Part shown: positions 10,365 to 22,219 of the stretch, in pieces | Layout of the letters: every line of letters begins with the position of its first letter | Position numbering within the stretch: position 1 is the stretch's first letter | Source of the DNA: Polytrichum commune | Lineage: Eukaryota; Streptophyta; Polytrichopsida; Polytrichales; Polytrichaceae | Reading direction: 5' to 3' | Assembly: GCA_950295325.1 (NCBI GenBank) | Contig: OX485808.1 | Span: forward strand, 14,012,501-14,076,500 | Length of the DNA stretch: 64,000 nt | Notes under the pieces: model-generated | Database searches by the model: none | Told to the model about the DNA's origin: nothing | The model's input: the letters and a program-made list of their open reading frames with translations, nothing else | Position numbers and translations under genes: made by a program

Positions 10365-12665
10365 TGGTGGACCCTTTCCCTTTTGAGATAGAACGCATGT
10401 GCTCAGACTTTACCTGCGCGGCCTCAGTGGCGCGAATAGCTACCAATGTTTTCCAATGCTCCGGATCGACATCGGTTGGTTTGTCGCGTTGTTGTCGATG
10501 AGCTGAATTAGTCTCCAACGGGTGTTGATGAGGACCTTTATTATGATTGGCCGCATCCACTTTTCGCACACTTTGTCGCAGTGGCCGCACATCTGCCAAT
10601 CTGGATGCCAAACACAAACGTGATTTTCCTTGGACTATCGTCGCATCCTGGGATCAATTTTGGCCAACATTGTCAACATTTGTGCACTGGATACCAACAA
10701 AATAACATTCTAAGCAACAAGAGTTGTTCATGCATGCGAAGACAGAAAGGGGGACAAAATTCTAAGCGCGTCATCGTCAACAGTAGATGTCTCGGACGTC
10801 TTCTGCGTGTCCCTGCACATGTCCCTTTGGATGCAGGGTTGAACACGAAACTTGTGGATAACCGTTCACATGACCGCGGACATGCGCCAAGTGTAAGGCA
10901 AGAAGAAATTACTATACTTACCTGTATACAAACGTTTGAATAATCATTTTCTCTCATGGCGTGGCTGGCCTTCCCATCCCGTCATGGGATCCAGGTCCTT
11001 CGCATACTTCTTGATATCGCTACAAAGGACGGCCTTCATTGACCCAAATGGTTGCCCTTGCGCGTCCAATTCCACATGTTTCTTCATGCCGGTGCTCCCC
11101 CCTCCCTTTCGTGTTGGTAGCGGCTGCAAAGTTTTAAAAACATCATTGTTCTCACCCTCGGAGTCCTCAGTGCCTGAGTGTGTTGGGTATCCTTGGCTAC
11201 ACAATGCACATTTTTGGATTCAGTTCACCCTAACTATGTTCACATGATGTTGACATCCTGTGACATTGCACTACTGTGTTGCACGGTTTTCGCTCTGCCC
11301 CAATTTTGCTTCCCTAAACCTTGATGAAGTTAAATTTCAGGTTGGACGTCAACTCGGACATTTACATGTTTATGCCGACATCTTGGGTGACACAGTCTAT
11401 GTTGCCGTGGACTCCTGTGCGTCCAGATAAACGTGAAGCTAAAAACCTGACATCTATATCTATTTCTATCTATCTATATGACGTAATCAGAGCATTCTTT
11501 GGTGAAGGAGGTATGGTCCATGGCCATCGCAATTGTTAATTCCATATCCATCTACTTTTGCAAGACACACGTACACTGCCTACATTGTTGGGTTTAGACA
11601 TATCCTGAGGAACCCTAATAACGTAAGTCGTTCAAACCTTGGTAACCTAAAAACTACTGTTTGTAGCTATCCTCATTGAATCCGATACAGAAGGACGAGG
11701 TTGCTAGCTAATGTAAATATTGAAGCAAAGTCACATTAATTTCACCTCATTCAATAAATGTACAACAAAACTCCTACGACCACGTTTGTTACTCAAACCT
11801 ACAACTGCATGTTTCAATTCCCTTGCATCCATGCATCACCCTTTCATAACATGCTTCATAGCATGTGCGCTTGGCAAGACAAGAAACCCTTAAAATTCAA
11901 CAGACAATGAGAATAAGAAACGCATGTTGGGTCACGCTCCTTCAAAGCCTTGATGTCCTTTCAGATGCGCTTTGCGGATAATTTCATCCTTCATAAAAAT
12001 GTCGATTACGAGGCTGAATAGCTGTGTGCTCAAAAGTGTGTTGCTGGAGAGCTTGTCTCCAAGATGGAAAGCAAAAGCTCTCTCTAGTGACCTGTGGGAA
12101 AGAATTGACGAATACAAGCATTTCGCAAGAGAAGGCTCCTTCACTAAACCTTGACGATGATAAATTTTAGGTTGGACGTCAACTCGGACATTTACTTGTC
12201 TATGCTGACATCTTGGGTGACACAGTCAATGGCGCCGTGGACTCCTGTGTGTCCAGAGAAACGTGTTTGTGTTTTCTCGGACATTGTTGAGAATGAAACT
12301 AACTTATTGTACACCACTAACGAGACCAGGAAAGTGTATTATTTGGAAGCGAGAGTGACACATACCTCCAGGATTGCTCTCTGTCTGTCATCCCTCCGAT
12401 GTGCTCGCATTCTGGAGTCGCCTCCTCCTCCGAAGATGTCACTTCAATTACCCTGCTCCGCTTTGCCGGAGGTGAGGCACACCTCAACAAATCCCTGCTT
12501 TTGGAGTTGGGCACACGCTTTGTGTCCTCCCTTGCCTTAGACCTCCGTTCACCAGCTGGTCGCATGTGTTGACGCAATGTAGCGACATCCACCTCCTACA
12601 GTGGCATGGTTGCTGGAGACGCCGCCTTCCGCTTGCCGCTGCGATCCCTAGGCCGCACCATCTTC
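10365..12665 (-). pseudogene. Decayed TNP1-like (Transposase_24/Ptta type) gene of a CACTA element
   Basis: Minus-strand pieces occur in order. A start MVRPRDRSGKRKAASPATMP is followed by a TAG, then ATLRQHMRPAGERRS and PPAKRSRVIEVTSSEEEATP (12,665-12,317). Next comes GQPFGSMKAVLCSDIKKYAK then DLDPMTGWEGQP (11,204-10,944), and last VDPEHWKTLVAIRATEAAQV (10,500-10,365). The Trp-x-x-Leu-Val block and the Asp-rich/basic N-terminus resemble the plant En/Spm accessory proteins in Pfam Transposase_24. A nonsense codon, intervening unrelated sequence and an abrupt end at 10,365 mark it as a pseudogene. It is a third CACTA-derived gene set in the window, distinct from those at 24-29 kb and 62-64 kb. 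Confidence 0.55.
11317..12263. repeat. 118-bp direct duplication, 828 bp apart
   Basis: Copies at about 11,317-11,433 and 12,145-12,263 share AAACCTTGA, then GGTTGGACGTCAACTCGGAC, CTTGGGTGACACAGTC and CCGTGGACTCCTGTG with about 10 percent difference. They lie within the decayed TNP1-like gene and may be introns or termini of a small insertion between them. Confidence 0.75.
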
Positions 12666-12699
12666 GACACATGCGGCAAACACAGAAGCGTCGAACAAG

Positions 12700-13626
12700 A
12701 CACCACAACAGAGAGTTAAGACGTAGTGACTGTAATTACGAAGGCGGCTGGACCTATGGCCGCAGGAAGACCCTATGGCTGTTGGGGGACCTATAGCCGG
12801 TATAGTCCCCGTGTTTGCCCGTGTCCGCCCATGTGCACATGCTGCCATTGCCGTGCAGCTCCAGCAATGCTGAGCCCAAAAAAATTTTGGGTGCAAGAAA
12901 AAATTTGACCTCCTGCATGGCCTAAATTATGAAGCAGACATAGGCGATGGAATAATCACTTGTTTTGCAGGTGGGTTGTGCGCGATGGTTCGTGATGGAG
13001 TAGGTGGCGTGTACTTTTCACTCCCAAACAAGTGGAGCAAGCGTGAGTTGCAGCGATAGTGTGGACGTTGGGTTGTGTAGTAAATTTTTGCTCTCAGTTA
13101 AATAACCCAAAACCCAGGGTACAAACTCTCAAGGAAGGCTCAACTAGTGTCTATTACATGCATTTGTCACATTATAGTTCATTAATCAGACAATATGGTT
13201 GCTATCTTCACTCTAAATCATGATTGGTATGTCTTTTACTCTCCTTTTTTCTCTTGGTTTTCTTGTCAATATTTCTTAGTCAGTGGGGTATGTGTGTTAG
13301 TAAGCTGTAGTTTCCATCTCGCCATGAGATTGTATAACAATAGTCTTTCGAGAACAATAGTCTTTGAGTATCACAATTGTCTTTGGTAACCAATGGCCAA
13401 TGCATCTTCAAATCACAACGATTCCTTCATTACTTGGTCAATGTTAATTCCAATACAAGACAAATTGTTCATTCATTAATCTCAAGTTTAATCATTAATT
13501 ACTCACAACTTATGCGACTAGCAACAATCATCAAGTCAAGTTGTAGTCTTGATTGCCTTGCACAACCTGCAACAATGACAACAACCAGGGTAACACACAA
13601 GACAATAGTTGATCTAGTTAGCTTGC
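12700..13626. other. No recognisable gene
   Basis: Only short frames in inconsistent phase are present. Around 12,850-13,100 there is a GC-richer segment, then AT-rich DNA up to the target site of LTR copy 3. Nothing can be assigned. Confidence 0.4.
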
Positions 13627-13631
13627 ACTTC

Positions 13632-15898
13632 TGTAAGCCCAACATTGTGCCACATTTTAGTTTAAACTTCAAAAGTGTTAAGACCATAGGATTTGCACTA
13701 CCGTTGAGTTAGTGGGAAGTTAGATAGGTGTGAGATTTTAAATCTTAGATGGATTTGAATTAAGTTTCAAGTTGCAGCAATTAAGTGAGAAAAATTAAAA
13801 AACATTTAGGTGTGTTAGGTGTCAAAGTGTTTAAGTGCCACGGGTGCATGTGAGCCCTAGGGATGGTCTCACATGGGTTTAGACATAAAATAAATATGGG
13901 AGGGCGGAAAAGATCGAGTGATAAGTCTACCTCCACCTCAAAAGGTGAAAAACTAAAAGAAAAAGAGGTAAGAGGAACTAAGAGAGTAGGGAAGTGGAGT
14001 TTTGAAGAGGGAAGCCAAGGAAGGAGGCCCAAATCCCGTTTTTCTTTCCAGGCGGCCTGAAAGATGCCGGGCAACGCGAGAAAAAAAGAAGGAGTTGGAG
14101 GGGTCTCGGGAGGTAGGAGGTTGAGGTCTCATAATGCATGTGTGTGGGGTAGGGGAGGAGAGAGAGAGAGAAGAGAGGCGAAGCCCTGCTTCATTGGGGA
14201 TTGATGCATGAGAGAAAGAGAGATGGGGAAGGAGGCGGAAACCCTGCCTCCGTGGGGAATGGTTGCTCAGTGAGTGGAACAAAACCAGTCCCGACAAAGC
14301 AATGAGACGCTGATGGCTTGGAGAGATGGTGGAAGGAAGTTGCGAGGGTTCTCTAGCCAAGATGGCGGTTGTAGAAATGCTTGGAAGGCCAGGAAGCATG
14401 GGACCAGCGCTCCAAGCAACATATTTGGGCTCGAGTCGGCCGGGGAGACTAGTCGTGCTACAGCTGCACACTGAGTGAGACTGGATTCGAGCGCCCGCAC
14501 AAAGGAGGTTAAGGAGCGGGGAAGAAACCTGTCGAAGTTGAGGGTCGGAGCAGGAATGGCGCCGGAGGCAACCTCGGCAGACATTTAGCGTGTTTATTCG
14601 GCCTGAGTATTCTCACCACAACTCTTGGACAGTTCTCTTTCTGACTTTGAAGTTGAGAGTTGGATGAGCAGTGCTTGCATTCCTAGTTAAGCGTCTTATT
14701 GTGTTAAGAAGCCTCGCAGAGAAGGAGTATGGGCAGCAAAAATGTGGATCTCAGTTTTGTTGGTCTCTCGTGAGACTTGTAAGCGAAACTTCTTCGTTCC
14801 TCGCATAGTCGCCCACTAAGCACGTCTGAAAAGCGCGAAGTTAATCTGAAGTGTTAAACTCTATTGTCGTTGGCTCTACTTTCCTAGGATTCCATGCGGA
14901 TACAGATCCGCAAGAGGACAACAACTTTGAGGCGATGCACACATTCTATTCGATGACAGCAATTGCTTGGTCGACAAATGTCATTATGTTAACCTCGCGC
15001 CAACATTAGTCTTGCAATCTCAAGTTTGGGGGTCTTGGGTGCGTCTTGATCAATCACAGGGGGTGTGCATTTTTTTTTTGTTCGTATTCTTGTGTGTTTC
15101 GGAGAGTGACCGGTGAGGATATCAGGTGCAATGCCGGCACTCTAACTTGCACCGAAGACTATTCCTATGGTTGAGGCAGCTCTGCACCATCTTTAAAGAG
15201 TCTGCTGAACCTCTTGGCTTGCATTTCCAAGTGCGGTCTCTGGGCCAATTCTGTTGAACAGATCACTCCGTGTACTCACTCGTTCCAACCGAGGAGTTTG
15301 CAGTCAGGGGAGCTGTGATTCTCGGAGTTCACTTCCGACCAAGATGGCGGGTGTAGGCGGCAAGGGATGGGCTGCGAAGATGCCAGGTGGGCACTGGGTG
15401 TGAGGATCCTTGGTCACAGAGAGAAGAGAATACTAGGTAGCAGAAGGAGCGTTGCAAAATCAACACGGGAGGAGAGTTCAACCTGCGCTCGGGGGAAGAA
15501 GGTGACGACGGCAAAGGGAATGCCGCCCAGCTGCTGGTTCGAATGGGCAGCTCTCCGGCCATAGCTTCTGCCGCCCCACGAAGGGGTCAAGGACTGTGGT
15601 TGTGGCAATATGATGAGGGAATGAGTAAGAGCAGTTTAGACAAACGGATGGATAGGAACATTGGACAATTAGGCTTAGGATCTCTTTGATGTAGTGTAGG
15701 ATTAAATGAACTTTTATGGGTTACACGAGCATTTGTGAATGCTTGAGGAGCTTTAATAAAAAGGGTGTTATACACACCACTTCTCCCACTTCAATTGAAT
15801 TGTACTTGCACATGTGAATGGTAAGCTTAGGTTGTGGCAATTGATTTCCCCCCCGGGACTAGGACGCAATTGAAGGGTGGGGGTGATTGTTGCTCACA
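13632..15898 (+). mobile_element. Solo LTR, TGTGAGCC family, copy 3
   Basis: It starts TGTAAGCCCAACATTGTGCC and ends GGGTGGGGGTGATTGTTGCTCACA. Perfect ACTTC duplications flank it at 13,627-13,631 and 15,899-15,903. At 2,267 bp it is the longest of the copies. An AATAAA lies near 15,752. No protein coding sequence is recognisable inside. Three short GAGAGA stretches and an A/G-rich central part are shared in character with copies 1 and 4. Confidence 0.82.
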
Positions 15899-16581
15899 AC
15901 TTCCATACTCAAAGATCAAGTCAAAGATCATACGAAATTCGATATAACTCTAGGATAACTTATGCCTAAATTTCATTGATGATCCAAAGTTTATCCTAAT
16001 TCAAATACCTTTAATCAACTTAATTCCTCATTTCTCCTATTAATCAATTGATCAGAATCTCTTCTCATCACATCAATTAACACTACAACAAAACACGTCT
16101 TTTATTCCAACACCTACTTCATTACATGTCTTTTACTACTATAAACTGTGATTGGAGGAATTATAGAAATCCACCTTTGCTCATTTCATGTCCGAATTAA
16201 CTTTGTGGAGTCATGGTAGTGAAGTGGGACAACAATTCAGTTGGGAACGCACTTGTAAACGTGTTTGGGAACGTCTAATAGAACGTGCATGACTATGGAT
16301 AGTGAAGTGGTCGATGTGGATTTGTCAAGTCAAAGTGTCATATGTTTCAAGGGCTTAGACTGAGTACTCACAAAAAATGATCCATTTTTTTTTTGAATTC
16401 ATAATGAAATATACATATTTATACACAATAAGACATTTCTACACATCCAACATATTGTAATTTAATCTATTTGAGCATTTCCATCTTCTTCAATTCCAAA
16501 TTCATCCTCATCTTTATGAGACGGTTCATGCTCATTTGTGTTCAAAGCTACAACCACTTCATCGCTGCTTAAAACCACAAC

Positions 16582-17190
16582 CTAATCCAATATTGGATCA
16601 GTTGGTGTTGCATCATTCTCTAAAGATGTTGGTACCAATCCACAATGCTCTTCAACGTTGCCTAGAGATAGACATCCTATGTCCGGCATAAAGTTTTTGC
16701 TAGAAACAAGTCTTGCTCCCCTTGGCTCTTTCCGTAGATCCACCTTCCATCCATGATTGTTCAAATCATCCGCAAAGAAAACTTGTTCAACATGAAGTGG
16801 AAATGCGAAAGATTCGGTTGATAATGATACCAATCTATCAAAATTCACTAGGCTAAACCCATAATCATCTTGCTTCATAGTGGCATTGTGCCCAACCATG
16901 TTTGTCATCACCTAATTACAATATAACACAACCAATTCATATCGATCATAGTTCACGGCCAATATTTCCTCCTCCCATTCCACATACTCCAAGTTTGTCG
17001 CCTTCAAGTTCTTGCCATGTACACTTGACCGACAATTTTGGGAGAAGGTGGCGGCTACGCCAAAGTCGACTGTTGTCAATGTCCTTTCTGCACTATGCAC
17101 ACGGATATGGTTTCCAAAAGCATACATGGATTGGTAAGATGTTGCTTGGCTAGAGGGTGGAAAAAACAAGATCAACACATCTTCATCAAT
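16582..17190 (-). pseudogene. DUF4216 protein of CACTA element 1
   Basis: Two minus-strand frames separated by a stop at about 16,912 give SYQSMYAFGNHIRVHSAE, NLEYVEWEEEILAVNYDRYE, DDYGFSLVNFDRLV, then HVEQVFFADDLNNHGWKVDL and RKEPRGARLV. This is the DUF4216 domain usually found downstream of tnp2 in plant CACTA elements; its function is unknown. The second CACTA encodes a near-identical, uninterrupted counterpart at 56,140-57,045. The stop and a missing N-terminus make this copy a pseudogene. Confidence 0.8.
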
Positions 17191-17819
17191 ATTTTCTCCC
17201 GCTGTTTTGGCACGTGAAACCTCTGACTTGAATCAATTGTGGAAATGCTCATCTTAGAGATTTTTGGGATAAACAATCATGCCATTTCGTTTTTTTCCTT
17301 CGATATTCCTCACGATCCAATTTGCGTTGTGTCATACTTGCAGTGTGACGCTTGTAGAATAATACAATTTTGTAATGCCTTTCATGTTTGTAAAGTACAC
17401 AATCTCTAAGTATACATAAGTGACATGTATTGGTGATACATGAAGTTTTTTTTCATCACAGACCAAATTCATTTACAATTTGCATGACATAAAGTATGGT
17501 TTCATTCTTTGGGTGTGAACACTATTTTCACAAATATCAAATTATTGTGCATTAGTGATGAAGTAACTTATTCTCTCCACGACTCCAAGGGAGCCACATT
17601 ATTCATCACAAATTCATGTATCCAATCGCGTATCTTGGGTGTTAGTATCATTGGTCGTCCAACACCTTCTAGTATTTCGTCGTTCATTGTAGGATCCTCT
17701 TTATCATCCCATACCCTGCGACTTGTAATGGTATATGTTTGCATGTATTCCGTGCAAAAGTCAAACGCTTCATCTATGGCATATCCTTCGGCTATATTAG
17801 CTTCGGGTCTTGCGTGATT
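17191..17819. other. Spacer between DUF4216 and DUF4218 pseudogenes
   Basis: Short AT-rich stretch with remnants of the N-terminal DUF4216 exon and of the DUF4218 C-terminus, but no continuous frame. No separate gene is visible. Confidence 0.4.
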
Positions 17820-18333
17820 TTAAACATAGCCCTTCAATATCTTCAAGTACATTTTTATAGGATACATCCAACGGGCATATACGGGCCCATAAATATCTAA
17901 TTCCTCAACCAAATGCACCAAAAGGTGCGTCATGACATTAAAAAATACCGGTGAGAACTCTTTTTGGAGCATACACAAGGTGATAGCCGTATCTTCTCTT
18001 AATTCAGTTATTTCCAATGGATTGATGGTTTTAGCACATAAACGTTTGAATATGCGGCTTAGTCTTATTATACATATAATCACCTATTTTCTCATGATTG
18101 TGCGTACACAAAGGGGGAAAACTTGTTGCATAAGGACATGGTAGTCGTGGGATTTCAATCCTTTCAGGTTCCCATTCACGTGAATTTCTTTTTGCAATTG
18201 GCCAACATAGTGAGTTGGAGTTTTCAACTGCCGCACAACATCCACGAATACCTTATTTTCTTTCTTTGTGAGCACATACGAAGCTTGTGGCAAAGTCAGG
18301 CTTCGTGGTTTTCTCCCCGGTATAGGCCACAAA

Positions 18334-18732
18334 CACGGGGAGGTCACTTCATTGTCAAATTGACACCATGTGCGGGCAAAGTTTGCTACCCCTATATTAC
18401 ATGCCATATATAATTTAAAATTTATGATATTTTTTCTACATATACATAACCATTGATAGTATCTTTTTTATATATTTTTAGTCATCTTTATATTTTTAGT
18501 AATTGTTTTAGTTCAATTCTGTGTCATTTTAGTTAGAAACGGTATGTTTTATGAAAAAAACAAATCATCAAATTTAGTTACCATTTTTAACTATGTCATA
18601 GGTATTGTGTATATCTACTCATAAAAATAAATTGATAAAATTTTGACCCATTTTGGTGGTGCAACTTACCAAAAGAAGATTTTTTTTGGTCGCACGTGGT
18701 GTTCAACTTGACAATGGACTGATCTCCCCGTG
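18334..18732. mobile_element. hAT-like MITE, copy 1, inside tnp2
   Basis: A 399-bp element with perfect CACGGGGAG...CTCCCCGTG ends and inner inverted repeats (CATTGTCAA...TTGACAATG and CACGTGCGG-like). It is flanked by an 8-bp duplication GCCACAAA at 18,326-18,333 and 18,733-18,740. Deleting it and one duplication restores the tnp2 frame as NIRPHLWP-IPGRKPRS. An 8-bp duplication suggests mobilisation by a hAT transposase. No coding sequence. Confidence 0.88.
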
Positions 18733-19575
18733 GCCACAAATGCGGCCGTATGTTGGCTTCCTTTAAGTCCATGCAAACCTTGAGTGTATCATTCTCCCCA
18801 AATAGGGTTTTCATGAGACTTTCTGTTATGTTTTTCTCGTAGTGCATTACATCCAACGTATTGCGCATAAGAAAGCCATGTCAGTCCACATAATATCATA
18901 GTAAGAATATTGTCTGCCAAATACCATATAAGAAAATTTTGCAAAGTGTTACAACAATTGTTGTCCGATACGACCATACCATTACTTATATAAGTATTGG
19001 AGTATGAACATGACTACAACTACATGTGTTCAATTACTTCGTAAAGTCATGATCAATTACCTCCAATGGTCATGTTCATTTACTTCTAATAGACATGTAT
19101 TACTTCTCATAGTCTCGGTCGACATTTACTTTCACAGTAACACAATCAAATTGAACCCTCCGTAAAATTTTGATGTTTAAGTAGGGCCCATAAGACGTGG
19201 TCAATAATACCGGGAATATGAGTCGCCAAGATGTACCTTCCAATATGGAAATACAAAGAGTGCGTTCTTTCTCTTCACACCATGCTCGTGGATTGGATCC
19301 AGATTGTCTCATTCTTTATTTCCGGTCGACCATGCCAACCAATTTTCTTTTTGTTTCGCAAACCACAAAATATTGCGTGGAAACAATACCCGCGGGGAAC
19401 CTCGGCGATCCTCTTCTCCATCAGAGTTACTTTTTAATCGTCTGTACAGATGGTGCATTGCCAAGTAACGACGATGACCGATATAAACGTTTTTCCCCAA
19501 AGACTTGGACCTCCTCGTTGACACATGTGGCCCACATGGGGGACAACCCCTGTACCCCTTCGTAACTTGCCCGGT

Positions 19576-21020
19576 TGTGAGCCCAAAAATGTGCCACATG
19601 ACTTCTTAAGCGTAAAAAAGTTACAAGAAAAACCTTAGAGTTCGTGTTTGTTTGATTAGTCAAAAGCATACAAGAAAGAGTGAATGTGTTATAGTTTAGT
19701 TATAGTTGAGCTAAGTGCTGAATTGGAGTTAGTAAATAGAAGAACACCAAAGCAAGTAACGAGTTTAATTCAGTTTTAGGGACACATTAGTTTGATAGAC
19801 TTAGACTAGGCTTGGTTATTGTTTGTATTAGGCTATGCTACAATTGTGTAAAGGGGGGGGGGGGCCTCCCTCACCGAACTAGATCAGGCACCGAAAGTTC
19901 GGATCCAGGGGAGAGGCCTGGAATGCTCGGGCGGGGGACCGGCACTCTCTCTCTCTAACGCCGATGATGGTTGCCGCATCGAAGAGGGCTGGAGATCGGC
20001 CTCTGGACTGAGGTTGCGGCCGAAGGCACCTGGGATTTTGGTCTGAGTATTGTGAGCGTTGAGGAAGGGGGAGTGGAAGGTAAGAGAGCAAAAAATGCTA
20101 CTTGGCTACCCCTGCTGATGTTCAGGGGAAGAGGCTCTGGGCCAATGGCCAAACAGGGGAATCGGGCGATGGCCTAAATCCAAAGGGGGGCAACTATGTG
20201 CACTGATCGAAGGACCAGTAGCTGCATTGGCTGCGAGCTCAACTGAGGAGGAAAGGTGAAGTGGACGGGCGCAACGACTGGGAGTTAAGAGGAAGATTGG
20301 GCCAGCGGCAACATTCAAGGGGAGGGAGTGCCGGAATTGTGATGGAATACTGGCGATTTCGGGACGAATGCGAGGAGCGGTAAGGGGGCATTGGATTGGG
20401 ATTAGATCGTATTCAGTCGCCCTGGATCACCTAATTCGGGAAGGTGCTCCAAACTCGGTTGATGCCTCGGGTCGGGGGACAGGAGGTAGGAGCTGAATGC
20501 TGGGGGTTCGCTTGTCGGCCTCGGAAATACACAGGTTGCAATCGAAAGGGCCTATAGTGGCAATCCTCGGCTGGGCCGAGGTTGGAAGGAGGCCTTGAGG
20601 CAATTGGGCGACTCTGGTCGAATGGCGAAGCACCGTGTAAGGAGGGTGAGAGCCCTGGTGGCACACCAACATACTGTGGAGACCGAGCTGGCTGTAGGGA
20701 GGAAGGGGACTTAATGAGGTGGCAGGGAGGACTTACACCTAGTACCGGCAGCTGGGCAGAGTAGGATAATCAAATGGTAGTAAAGGGATTAGTGACTTAG
20801 ATTAGTGTTAGTGTAGGGTTAGGTGAGTTCGTTGAGCTACAAATATTTGTTAATGCTTGAAGACCAATCAATAAAGAAAATAAAAGAAGGATTAATGTGT
20901 TTTATTCAACCCTCACTGCGGGCGGGTTATGCATTTCCATGAGCTGAGAGGAAGGTTGTGAGAGAGGATCCTCCACCAGGACTAGGACGCAATTAAGGGT
21001 GGGGGTGAATCTGGCTCACA
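19576..21020 (+). mobile_element. Solo LTR, TGTGAGCC family, copy 4, inside tnp2
   Basis: 1,445 bp, starting TGTGAGCCCAAAAATGTGCC and ending GAATCTGGCTCACA, with flanks CCGGT (19,571-19,575) and CCGGC (21,021-21,025), a 5-bp duplication with one change. Excision in silico joins the flanking tnp2 codons in frame (GLLAG-QVTKGYRG). AATAAA signals near 20,870 precede the end by about 150 bp. It contains a G8 run near 19,855 and no coding sequence. Confidence 0.9.
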
Positions 21021-22219
21021 CCGGCAAGCAATCCATAGGCCGGAAAGTCATGAATGCTCCACATAAGAATCGCTTGAAGCTTGAAATTTGGGTTTGTGTT
21101 GTGATTACTCTCCACACTTGAGTGCACCTTCTCCAATACTGATATATTAATTGCCTTCACCCCTTTCCACAACCTTTGTAGCTCCTCTATGAGTGGTGCT
21201 AAGTACACATGTATATTTTCCTCTTTCACACTGTCTTTGCCGGGAATGATTAGGGTTAGCATCACAAAAAACCGCTTCGTAACTAACCATGGTGGCAAAT
21301 TGTAGTTTAGCAATACTACTGGCCAGGTTGAATGACTTAAAGATTGGTTAGAAAAGGGATTGACACCATCCAATGCTAGTACCAGACGTAGGTTCCTTGG
21401 CTCCTTCGCAAAGTCCGGCCACCTTGCATCCACGTGTTTCCATATCTTTGAATCCACAATCGATCTTACTTTGTTGTCCTTGTTTTTCCCCTCGACATGC
21501 CACGTCATAAGCTCAGCCAATCGTTTGCAATGGTACATTCGAAGCAACCGAGGTATAAGAGGAAAATGTCGCAACACTTTCATTGGAATGCTATCAGAAT
21601 TGGTAACATACCGGGATTCTTTGCATTGGGGACACTCTTTCGCGTCCTTGAGTTCATTCCTAAACAAACAGTGGCCATTCTTGCACTCATGAATAGTGGT
21701 GTAGCTCAAACCCAACTTCCTCACCAATTTATTGGCCTCGTAATGTGATGGAGGGCAAGTGTTTTCTTTGGGGAGTAGACCATGTTTTAGTAGTTTCAAC
21801 AACTCGTCGACACATGCGTTTGGTACTCTAAAAATAGTGCATATATTAAGGAGCATGAGGGTTGCTTGCAAGTGGTTGGTGGGGATGTCCTTGAAGAGCG
21901 GAGTACTAGTTTTTTTCAATAATGCCTCCATACTCTCGGCATTCTCATCATTATCTTCTTCACGTACACGTGGTTCTAGATTGACCATTTCGTCCTCATC
22001 TTCTTGTTTTCTATAGACTTCTTCCATTTCCTCATTGTTTGGTGTGGTGTTTGCGCATCCGGGCAAACCACCATACCTCTTGAAACACTCATTACCTCCA
22101 CTTCCTCATTGCTATCCTACACCGCTTCTGTATTTGTTTCTGGTAATATGTCTCCATCTACTCTTGTTCCCGTATCATTATTTGCTTCTACCATCATGTA
22201 GCTCCCTTCTTGTGTCGCC

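Larger units (their letters stand above)
17820..22066 (-). pseudogene. tnp2 transposase with DUF4218, CACTA element 1
   Basis: Read from right to left. 22,066-21,021 holds the N-terminal tnp2 part: a CP-x2-CK-x-SRY motif, LRLVLALDGVNPFSNQSLS, TWPVVLLNYNLPPWL, TLIIPGKD and DFPAYGLLAG. After the solo LTR (19,576-21,020) it continues QVTKGYRGCPPCGPH and YIGHRRYLAMHH, then KNALFVFPYWK near 19,250. RNTLDVMHYEKNITESL and NIRPHLWP lie at 18,880-18,733. After the MITE come IPGRKPRSLTLPQASYVLTK and GLKSHDYHVLMQQ. The DUF4218 block (LAKIFKRLCA-type, MTHLLVHLVEELDIYGPVYA, RWMYPIKMYLKILKGYV) ends at 17,820. Tnp2 is the catalytic CACTA transposase; this copy has two insertions, a frame change at its N-terminus and several stops. 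Confidence 0.88.

Noticed and set aside
18596-18868. Single minus-strand frame RNTLDVMHYEKN...KFYQFIFMSRYTQYL as a complete protein
   Set aside because: Only the first half is tnp2; the rest is read from the MITE, as the same peptide appears at 32,429-32,540 in the other MITE copy.
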